Source: Clostridiaceae bacterium AM27-36LB (GTDB lineage Bacteria > Bacillota > Clostridia > Lachnospirales > Lachnospiraceae). From it: a stretch of DNA of 64,000 bases. Below are positions 57,968-64,000 of this stretch, piece by piece. The number at the start of each line of letters is the position of its first letter. The first letter of the stretch is position 1. The notes below the pieces were generated by a model, which worked only from the letters and a program-made list of their open reading frames with translations, did no database searches and had not been told where the DNA came from. The position numbers were made by a program, and so were the translations under genes. The stretch spans positions 205,172 to 269,171 of the forward strand of contig QUJQ01000005.1 in NCBI GenBank assembly GCA_003480725.1, read 5' to 3'.

Positions 57968-60432
57968 TCATCCTCCTTCTTTTTCAGTTCCTGGGGTTTG
58001 GTGGTCATAATGCGGTAAAGCTCGGTATTCTTCGGGAAGTGATCCACGAAAGGCAGGATCGTGGAGCCATAGAACAGCAGGCCCTCGCCCTCACCGGAGT
58101 GGGTCACATAAGATAACTGGTGTGTGGAAATGCCCAGCTGCTTGGCGAGGATCTGCCGGTCCCCGCCTGCCTGGTTGAGCATATACACGAAGTCGGAATT
58201 TTCAAAGATATTTTCCACCTCGCGGCTGCTCAAAAGGTCTTTGACATTCTGGGTGATACCTGTCGGAATACCGCCCCATTTTCTGAATCGCTTCCAGATT
58301 TCCACCGTATAGGCGGCGGTCTGCTCCTCCTTCAAAAGCAGGTGCATCTCGTCGATGTAGTAACGGGTGGACTTGTGGGCGGCACGGTTGATGGTAACGC
58401 GGTTCCATACCTGATCCTGAACCACCAGCATACCGATTTTTTTAAGCTGCTTGCCCAGTTCCTTGATGTCATAGCAGACAATCCGGTTATCAATGTCCAC
58501 ATTGCTCTGATGATTGAACACATTCAAAGAACCCGTTACATAGATTTCCAATGCCGTTGCAATGTACTGAGCTTCTTTTTCTTCCTGCTCCCGCAACAGG
58601 TTATAAAGGTCCTCCAAAATCGGCATATTCTCCGGCTTTGGGTCATTGAGATATTCGTTGTAAACCAACCGTACACAACGGTCAATAATGGTTTTCTGCA
58701 CCGGCTGCAAGCCCTCCTTACCGCCCACGATCAGCTCACACAAGCTGAGGATAAAATCAGATTTGAGGGACAGCGGGCTTTCATCATCCGAGTAGTCCAG
58801 ATTCAGATCCATCGGATTGATATAGTTGGTTGAAGTAGGTGAGATCTTGATGACCTGCCCATGCAGACGCTCAACAAGAGGTGCGTACTCCGCTTCCGGG
58901 TCACAGATAATGACATCATCACTGGTAAGCAAAAAGCAGTTGGCAATTTCTCGTTTTGCGCTGAAGGACTTACCGGAACCCGGCGTACCCAAAATCAGGC
59001 CGTTGGGGTTTTTCAGCAGCTTTCTGTCCACCATGATGAGGTTGTTGGACAGATCATTGATGCCGTAGTACAGTGCTTCTTTCCCGTTCTGGAACAGTTC
59101 CTGCGTAGTGAAGGGCACAAAGATAGCTGTGGAACTGGTGGTCAATCCTCGCTGGATCTCAATCTGATTGAGACCCAGAGGCAGACAGCTCATCAGCCCT
59201 TCTTCCTGCTGGAAGTCCAGCCTGGTCAGCTGACAGTTATACTTCTGGGCAATAGAGCCTGCCTGAAAGATGTTGTTGCCAAGCTGACGGGGATTGTCCG
59301 CTGTGTTCAGCACCAGAAAGGTCAAAAGGAACATTCTCTCGTTGCGGCTCTGCAAATCCTGCAAGAGTTTTTTCGCTTCACTGCCGTAGGTAGCAAGATC
59401 AGATGGAATGATGTCCATGTCATATCCGGCGCGGACTGCTTTTTTCTGTTCCTCGATCTTGCTGCGGTCAAGGTCGGTAATCTTGCGCTTTACCGTTTTG
59501 ATGGCTTTCACCTGATCCACCGACTGAATGTGCATACTCACAATGAGCGAGCTTTCCATATCCAGAAAATCAGCCAGCAGACGGTCATTCAGCTCCGGTG
59601 CGAGAATCTGCAAAAAAGAAACAGCCCCGTATTTCTTACCCATACGGAACTGCTTGCCGGTGCGGAACTCAAAGGAGCTTGGTGCAATAAAATCCTTTGT
59701 GGACAGACCGGAAGGAGCCAGCCAGTCCCATTCAAACTGAAACGGGAGTTGTTCATCCATGTGGAATACCGCATGAAGCTGAAAAAGCCTTTCTTTACCG
59801 TCCAGCGTTCTGGCAGCTACACCAAGACGCTTAAAGTTATTAAGTATATCGGTCTCAATACGCTCCAGACGGGGCTTGGCGGCTTTGATGCTGTCCGCGT
59901 CGATACCAAAGGTCAGGTATTTTGTCTTGATGAGACCGTTGTTACCTCTGGCCAGCTGATTTTGCAGCATTGTGGTGTATTCCTCGCGGATACTGTCAAA
60001 GGCGTCCCTCTGGGGCGGGATGGAAATGGAGTTAGCAAAGGTCTCCTCCGATGCCGCAAGATTCAAAAAAGACAGCTGGAAATGAATCGAGCTGTCAAAA
60101 TAATTGAGAAAATCACACCACCCCTCAAAGATTGCCGTCTTATCTTCGTTTTGGGAGAGCTGATAGTTGATGTCCTGAAACTGGATGGTCTTTGTGTAGT
60201 GGCTGTCCGATACGCGGCAGATTCCGTCCGGCCACATCCGTTCATAAGGGATACTGTCCTGCGCAGATTTTCCTTTTTTGTCCGTGCGGTTAGCGCGGGC
60301 AATGGCCGCTTCGATCTGCTTCTTATCGGCGCGGGACAGCTTTTTCTTTGTCTTTACCGGCTGCACAGTTTTTTCCTCGGTTTTTCCGAACATCCGATGC
60401 AGCCATTTTTTTATTGCGGTGAACAATGTCAT
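57964..60432 (-). CDS. virB4: VirB4-type conjugal transfer ATPase (CD1110-type)
   Basis: The 822-residue ATPase powers the type IV secretion channel. Walker A is LGTPGSGKSFSAKRE near residue 484, and Walker B appears in STRYYIDEMHLLL. C-terminal motifs include GGIPTGITQNVKDLLSSREV and the typical NSDFVYMLNQAGGDRQILAK. The N-terminal about 450 residues form the domain that docks with VirB6-type partners. It overlaps prgI by 110 bases at the start if the ATG at 60432 is used; its ribosome site is very close, so an inner start such as the ATG at 60393 is also possible. Confidence 0.92.
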   Translation of the reverse strand: MTLFTAIKKWLHRMFGKTEEKTVQPVKTKKKLSRADKKQIEAAIARANRTDKKGKSAQDSIPYERMWPDGICRVSDSHYTKTIQFQDINYQLSQNEDKTAIFEGWCDFLNYFDSSIHFQLSFLNLAASEETFANSISIPPQRDAFDSIREEYTTMLQNQLARGNNGLIKTKYLTFGIDADSIKAAKPRLERIETDILNNFKRLGVAARTLDGKERLFQLHAVFHMDEQLPFQFEWDWLAPSGLSTKDFIAPSSFEFRTGKQFRMGKKYGAVSFLQILAPELNDRLLADFLDMESSLIVSMHIQSVDQVKAIKTVKRKITDLDRSKIEEQKKAVRAGYDMDIIPSDLATYGSEAKKLLQDLQSRNERMFLLTFLVLNTADNPRQLGNNIFQAGSIAQKYNCQLTRLDFQQEEGLMSCLPLGLNQIEIQRGLTTSSTAIFVPFTTQELFQNGKEALYYGINDLSNNLIMVDRKLLKNPNGLILGTPGSGKSFSAKREIANCFLLTSDDVIICDPEAEYAPLVERLHGQVIKISPTSTNYINPMDLNLDYSDDESPLSLKSDFILSLCELIVGGKEGLQPVQKTIIDRCVRLVYNEYLNDPKPENMPILEDLYNLLREQEEKEAQYIATALEIYVTGSLNVFNHQSNVDIDNRIVCYDIKELGKQLKKIGMLVVQDQVWNRVTINRAAHKSTRYYIDEMHLLLKEEQTAAYTVEIWKRFRKWGGIPTGITQNVKDLLSSREVENIFENSDFVYMLNQAGGDRQILAKQLGISTHQLSYVTHSGEGEGLLFYGSTILPFVDHFPKNTELYRIMTTKPQELKKKEDE

Positions 60433-60778
60433 ACACCTCCTTATCGAGCATTTCCTGCCGCTTTAATACGGCATAAAAGTTGTTGGTCTGGTAAGGTCGC
60501 TGCTTTGGACGGATCACAGCTACTTTGAGAATGTTGCCCACGATCTTTTCCAGGGGCTGTCCATGCTTTTCGTACATAGCCAGCATAAAGAAGGGTAGCA
60601 TAACCAGCATCATACACATAGCCGCTACACTGTTTCCGGTAGGTTTTCTTAGCAAAAAGAAAAGCGGTACGCCAATAAGCGCTCCGCCCGTGAAGCAGAT
60701 AAGCTGCCGCTTAGTCAGATTGAACATGACCTTTGTTTTGACTTTTGTTAAGTCCTTGGGTACGGGTACATAAGCCAA
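60323..60778 (-). CDS. prgI: PrgI family inner-membrane protein
   Basis: 151 residues with two membrane helices (LICFTGGALIGVPLFFLL and SVAAMCMMLVMLPFFMLAM) and a basic C-terminal tail. The start block VPVPKDLTKVKTKVMFNLTK is typical of PrgI/VirB3-like channel proteins of Gram-positive elements. The TTG at 60778 with GGAGG eight bases before it is the best start; no ATG precedes the conserved block. The last 110 bases overlap virB4 in another frame. Confidence 0.88.
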   Translation of the reverse strand: MAYVPVPKDLTKVKTKVMFNLTKRQLICFTGGALIGVPLFFLLRKPTGNSVAAMCMMLVMLPFFMLAMYEKHGQPLEKIVGNILKVAVIRPKQRPYQTNNFYAVLKRQEMLDKEVYDIVHRNKKMAASDVRKNRGKNCAAGKDKEKAVPRR

Positions 60779-60798
60779 TGTGGAAACCTCCTTCCGTT

Positions 60799-61668
60799 TT
60801 AGTGCGCCTGAAAGACTGATTTGGCGAGACTGCCGGTTTTGAACAGCGTAAAACATAGCAGTACGGTGTAGCCCACGCAGCTCCAGATTGCCATGATGAT
60901 GTCATCTTCCAGAGCGATGTTCTGCACCAGCACAGCATAAATTGCCACGCAGACGATAATGAGAAACGCCTGAAAGCCCAGTGCCAGCAGGGATCGGAGG
61001 TAATTCTGTCCCATACCGCCCCATTCTTTGCCCATCATTGCAGCCATTGGAATGGGAGCCACCGAAGTCACAAGGTAGATCTCGATCATACGGCCATAAA
61101 TAACGATAAAGATACAGATATACAACGCCCACATGGTAATGCCAATAAAGAGGGATTGGAACCACAGTCCGAACAGCGGTCCCAGATCCATTTCCATCAG
61201 CCTCGGTTCCAGATCGGTCATAACTGAGGAAATGTCAATGGACGCATCCGAATTGATAACCCCTGCCGCCTGCGCCACTACGCTCTGCGCCATATCAAAG
61301 ACGCCCATCACGATATTCCATGTATTTGTGACAATGAGGATGGCAGCGGCTGATTTGAACACCCACTTAAAAATCATCCAGGTATCCACATCATGCAGGT
61401 TGTTCTTGTCTGCAATCATCTGGATCAGGTCTACGGTCATCACGATAGCCAGGATCACACCTGCAATCGGCACCATGATGGAGTTGGACAGATTCTCAAT
61501 CATGCTGAAAATACTGCCATTCCATCCCTGTGGGGTCTGGCCTACCTGTACGGATATATCCGCGACCTGCTGATTTACACTGTCAAACATCCCCGAAAGG
61601 TTGCTCATAATACCGCCCACCAGCATTTCTTTCAGCCAATTTGTCAGGGCCTCGAGTAAGAAATCCAT
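60799..61668 (-). CDS. virB6: VirB6/TrbL-like conjugal transfer membrane protein
   Basis: 289 residues with an N-terminal amphipathic part and about five to six membrane helices (IMVPIAGVILAIVMTVDLIQ, MFGLW-like SLFIGITMWALYICIFIVI, AFLIIVCVAIYAVLV and others). The loop with APIPMAAMMGKEWGGMGQNY is typical for the CD1112-type proteins. It is the polytopic core of the mating channel. It stands between Maff2 and prgI in the standard order. Confidence 0.9.
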   Translation of the reverse strand: MDFLLEALTNWLKEMLVGGIMSNLSGMFDSVNQQVADISVQVGQTPQGWNGSIFSMIENLSNSIMVPIAGVILAIVMTVDLIQMIADKNNLHDVDTWMIFKWVFKSAAAILIVTNTWNIVMGVFDMAQSVVAQAAGVINSDASIDISSVMTDLEPRLMEMDLGPLFGLWFQSLFIGITMWALYICIFIVIYGRMIEIYLVTSVAPIPMAAMMGKEWGGMGQNYLRSLLALGFQAFLIIVCVAIYAVLVQNIALEDDIIMAIWSCVGYTVLLCFTLFKTGSLAKSVFQAH

Positions 61669-61689
61669 ACGGTGTCAACCTCCTTTCCG

Positions 61690-61715
61690 CCGCCCCCGCA
61701 AAGCTGCGGGAGCGG
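61690..61715. repeat. hairpin between Maff2 and virB6 genes
   Basis: GC-rich stem (CCCCGCA with TGCGGG) without a T-run. It possibly stabilises the highly expressed Maff2 part of the transcript. Confidence 0.55.
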
Positions 61716-61737
61716 CAAGGATTTCATACGGAGACGC

Positions 61738-61956
61738 TTAGACAGAGAAAAGCCCGGAGAGCAGAGGTACAAGGACCATGCCGACTACGGCTACACCAGC
61801 ACCGGCCATGAGCTGCTTCATGCCCTGAGATTTGGCGCCAGGGTTGTCATTGCCATAACCTTCCAACAGGTTGATGACACCCCAGATACCAAGACCAGCG
61901 CCCAGAGCGATAACGAGAGTCTGAAGAACGGTAATTGCCTGTTCAAAAAATGCCAT
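61738..61956 (-). CDS. Maff2 family mobile element protein
   Basis: This 72-residue protein has two membrane helices (TVLQTLVIALGAGLGIWGVI and LMAGAGVAVVGMVLVPLLSG) joined by a short glycine-rich loop (EGYGNDNPGAKSQGMKQ). The pattern is that of Maff2 proteins, which look like VirB2-type pilins and are found right before virB6 in these elements. A structural role in the channel is likely. Confidence 0.88.
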   Translation of the reverse strand: MAFFEQAITVLQTLVIALGAGLGIWGVINLLEGYGNDNPGAKSQGMKQLMAGAGVAVVGMVLVPLLSGLFSV

Positions 61957-62176
61957 ATAGTTTGTTAGCCGGAATCTGATTAAAAAATAGGTTTGTCATG
62001 TTTCATAGGCATACAAAAGCCGGAACAATCTGCCGCCCGGTTTCCGGGAGCATGATTCCGGCTGTCCTCCTTTTTCATTATTTTTTCTTGCGATTGCCCA
62101 CTTTGTACGCCAATGGCCTCAACAGAGGCAGTTGCGGCAAATAGATACGATCACTCCTTTCCTCAGCGGAACCGTA
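61957..62176. other. intergenic region between virD4 and Maff2
   Basis: Only a weak 32-codon frame on the minus strand (ATG near 62079, ending HDKPIF) is visible; it lies over a hairpin and I do not count it as a gene. A cruciform-like structure at 62018-62063 dominates the region. Confidence 0.4.
62018..62063. terminator. branched hairpin behind virD4
   Basis: AGCCGGAA pairs with TTCCGGCT and encloses a second stem, CCCGG/CCGGG. It may end part of the virD4 transcript or set the level of Maff2. Confidence 0.55.
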
Positions 62177-63304
62177 TTACACGCCCTCCGTGTCTACTTC
62201 ATATACATCGCAGACCTCATCAGGCTTGAGTTTTAGTCTGGCAGACAAAAATGCTTCAATATCAAAGGTATTCCGCTTGTCTGCATCAGCTGTGTATTTG
62301 AAATTGGGGTGCTTGGTGATGTCGTACTTATCCGAAAGGAAAGGACGCACACCGCGCAGCTGGAGGATACACTTGCCGCCATCCATAACAGCAAGCTCAT
62401 CCTGGCTCATCAGCTCTTTACCCAATTTTTGATAGTTGAGGGAGTGGGAGGTTTCCCGGCCACGGCTCTCTCCGGTGTTGTAGGTGTCGATGGTTTCCTT
62501 ACCCAGCACGGCAGCCAGCTCTTTGAGGGTAGTCGGCTCTTTACCGCCCAGAAAGATGGAAGTATCCATGTTACCGATAATGGTATCCGCGTTGTCCTTA
62601 TAGATCGCCTTGAGCTGACTCTGTGCCTGCAACACCAGACAGGCTGAGATCTCACGGCTTCGGATGGTAGCAACCAGCTTTTCCAACTTGGGTATCTGGC
62701 CAATGTTGGCGCATTCATCAATGAGACAGCGCACATGGATCGGGAGCCTGCCGCCATACACATCGTCGGCTTTTTCGCAGAGCAGGTTAAACAGCTGGGT
62801 ATAACACATGGATATAAGGAAATTAAAGCTGTCATCTGTATCACTCATAATGAGGAACAGAGCAGTTTTCCGGTCTCCCAGAGTATCCAGCTCCAGCTCG
62901 TCATAAGCTGTGACCTCACGCAACTCTGCAATGTCGAATACGGCAAGGCGAGCGCCGCAGGAAATCAAAATCGACTTAGCGGTTTTGCCGGCAGCCAGCT
63001 TATATTTCTTATACTGGCGCACCGCAAAGTGGTTTGGCTTCTCGGCTTCCAGTGCATCAAACATCAGGTCCACGGGGTTTTTGAACTCCTCGTCATCCTC
63101 CCGGACCTCCATGGCGTTGATGAACTCAATGAGGGTGGAGAAGTTTTGTTCCTCCACCGGAGCCTCATAATGGATATAGCCAATAAGCGCGCAGTACAAC
63201 AAGGTTTCTGCTTTTACCCAGAAATCGTCTCCGGCCTTGCCTTCGCCTTTGGTGTTGGCGATCAGCGTTGTTACCAGCTTCAAGATGTCCTTTTCGCTAT
63301 GGAT
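62177..63304 (-). CDS. virD4: VirD4-type coupling protein, 3' exon behind a group II intron
   Basis: 376 codons form the C-terminal exon of the type IV coupling protein, which feeds the relaxase-DNA complex into the channel. It begins at IHSEKDILKLVTTLIANT, a block that lies inside the normal protein. It includes the all-alpha domain (LLYCALIGYIHYEAPVEEQN) and the Walker B block HVRCLIDECANIGQIPKLEK with LVATIRSREISACLVLQAQS. Walker A must lie in the first exon outside the window. The intron ends exactly between two codons. An open frame up to 63421 is intron sequence and not protein. The gene is functional only if the intron splices. Confidence 0.85.
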   Translation of the reverse strand: MHSEKDILKLVTTLIANTKGEGKAGDDFWVKAETLLYCALIGYIHYEAPVEEQNFSTLIEFINAMEVREDDEEFKNPVDLMFDALEAEKPNHFAVRQYKKYKLAAGKTAKSILISCGARLAVFDIAELREVTAYDELELDTLGDRKTALFLIMSDTDDSFNFLISMCYTQLFNLLCEKADDVYGGRLPIHVRCLIDECANIGQIPKLEKLVATIRSREISACLVLQAQSQLKAIYKDNADTIIGNMDTSIFLGGKEPTTLKELAAVLGKETIDTYNTGESRGRETSHSLNYQKLGKELMSQDELAVMDGGKCILQLRGVRPFLSDKYDITKHPNFKYTADADKRNTFDIEAFLSARLKLKPDEVCDVYEVDTEGV

Positions 63305-63345
63305 GTCGGGTAAGAGACTGGCATTGCTGCCAGCCCCTCCCCTAA

Positions 63346-63379
63346 GAACCGTACGTGACAGTTTCCCGTCATACGGCTC
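63346..63379 (-). ncRNA. group II intron domain V
   Basis: The 34-base hairpin reads GAGCCGTATGACGGGAAACT (first 20 bases) and closes with CACGTACGGTTC. The GAGCCGTATG / CGTACGGTTC stem with a GAAA loop is the catalytic core of group II introns. The length of 34 bases is exactly standard. Confidence 0.92.
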
Positions 63380-63417
63380 AAGCCTATCGTAAGGCCTCGT
63401 GTAAAACGAAACCCGGC

Positions 63418-64000
63418 TCAAATCAAGTAGTTTGGCTCATGCAGATTTCGATGGCACCAGGGATGTACCATAATAGCGGGCCATTTCCTGTTGTTTTCGG
63501 TAATAAAATGCGTCTTGAATCCTGTTTCGGATGTAATTCTTTCTCCGCATACAGGGCAGCACCGTTTCTGGTTGTTCCAGATTTTAACGAGTTTTTCTCG
63601 TCCTTTGGTACTGTTCAACATTCTTTCCCCGTCACGTTCCTCATAATATCCCGTCCATCTTTCATCGAATGGGTTGGCTTCGGCGGCGATTTTCCTAAAT
63701 CGGATGATTTTAGTATTTGCCGCGTATTCCAGTTTGAGGTATTTTTCATCGAAATCTTTACCGCGGAAAGCAGGCTCTGTTGCAAACGTCCACGTTCGGT
63801 TATCAATATGGTGCCAGTATTTGTTGGCAATCCATTTCCTACCTTTTCGCTTGTGTCTGCGGGAAGCCCACCTCCATAGGCACTCGAAAATCCTGTGGTC
63901 AACCAATCCAAAAATATCCGCCGAAACTACGTAGCGGTGGTAGTTGACCCAACCACGAATGACAGGATTTAACTTGCGAATGAGCAAGTCCTGTGTGGCT
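63418..64000 (-). CDS. group II intron-encoded reverse transcriptase/maturase, C-terminal part
   Basis: The frame is open to the right edge, so the reverse transcriptase domain lies outside. Visible are the maturase (X) domain, LNPVIRGWVNYHRYVVSAD with FECLWRWASRRHKRKGRKWI, and a C-terminal HNH endonuclease domain: CCPVCGERI, then HFITENNRKWP and HPWCHRNLH. It assists splicing and retrohoming. The apparent TTG start at 63987 is not the real start. Confidence 0.92.
   Translation of the reverse strand, partial: ATQDLLIRKLNPVIRGWVNYHRYVVSADIFGLVDHRIFECLWRWASRRHKRKGRKWIANKYWHHIDNRTWTFATEPAFRGKDFDEKYLKLEYAANTKIIRFRKIAAEANPFDERWTGYYEERDGERMLNSTKGREKLVKIWNNQKRCCPVCGERITSETGFKTHFITENNRKWPAIMVHPWCHRNLHEPNYLI

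Larger units (their letters stand above)
63305..64000 (-). mobile_element. group II intron, 3' part (5' part outside window)
   Basis: The element has a maturase C-terminus, a domain V at 63346-63379, a domain VI-like hairpin (GGCTGGCAGCAATGCCAGTC region, 63317-63338) and an end at CCCGAC, directly followed by virD4 coding sequence in phase. It is inserted in the sense orientation of virD4, as required for splicing. Confidence 0.88.

Noticed and set aside
58861-60528. 555-codon open frame opposite virB4
   Set aside because: A shadow of the high-GC coding sequence; virB4 has all motifs on the minus strand.
62177-63421. VirD4 start at 63421
   Set aside because: The part from 63305 to 63421 is group II intron sequence including domain V; the conserved protein begins at 63304 and its first exon lies outside.
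1-64000. tRNA genes, rRNA genes and CRISPR arrays
   Set aside because: No cloverleaf, ribosomal core sequence or regularly spaced direct repeats were seen on either strand; a short tRNA could still be missed without a search tool.

Overview
The window looks like the chromosome of a gut Lachnospiraceae-type Firmicute (Clostridium cluster XIVa). The evidence is strong GGAGG-type ribosome sites, housekeeping genes of low-GC anaerobe type, and a large integrative conjugative element (ICE) of the Tn1549 / C. difficile CTn4 kind. Genus and species cannot be read from the sequence alone.

Layout. (1) Bases 1-8.2 kb are chromosomal core: the end of malQ, plsC, ddl, murF, a CarD-type regulator, trxA, a nucleotide-sugar reductase-like protein and a three-helix membrane protein. 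(2) 8.2-10.5 kb is a scar zone: RhuM, a RelB antitoxin with a truncated RelE toxin, and a phage portal fragment fused to a frameshifted HNH nuclease fragment. (3) 10.8-14.9 kb is a visibly AT-rich defence island: a two-gene CBASS-like pair (CD-NTase plus SLATT membrane effector) next to a type II restriction-modification module with a C-protein regulator, an endonuclease candidate, an m5C methyltransferase and an AbrB-like protein. (4) 15.0-15.9 kb holds parA and parB remnants joined by a deletion, possibly the stump of an older element. (5) From about 16.0 kb to beyond the right edge lies the ICE. It starts with a large serine recombinase, a 53-aa protein, MazF, a sigma factor and an Xre regulator.

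The ICE cargo (20.3-34.0 kb) is a metal and redox block: an AraC regulator, FeoB-associated Cys-rich protein, FeoB, FeoA, MATE exporter, CsoR, CopA (with a CopZ-like tail), an HMA protein, a ZntA/CadA-type ATPase, two ArsR repressors, a nitroreductase, an HxlR regulator and a radical SAM protein. The conjugation backbone follows (34.3-64 kb), all read leftwards: virD4, Maff2, virB6, prgI, virB4, CHAP hydrolase, DUF4315, DUF4366, a coupling-protein-like stand-alone protein, topB, CHC2/ArdC protein, TTRAP, a 2,929-aa methylase/helicase, DUF3848/3849, MobC, an AbiE pair and a MobP-type relaxase. virD4 is split by a group II intron whose 3' part, domain V and maturase C-terminus reach the right edge.

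Strongest unexpected signals: a complete TnpV gene with its own ribosome site nested in another frame of the giant helicase gene; a stand-alone protein resembling the all-alpha domain of the VirD4 encoded on the same element; two matched AraC operator-promoter units with identical spacing in front of the MATE gene and the AraC gene; a 46-bp regulatory element duplicated in front of the nitroreductase/hxlR pair and the radical SAM gene; and an in-frame internal start that could release free CopZ from the copA mRNA. All homology statements come from recognising motifs by eye; no database search was run.
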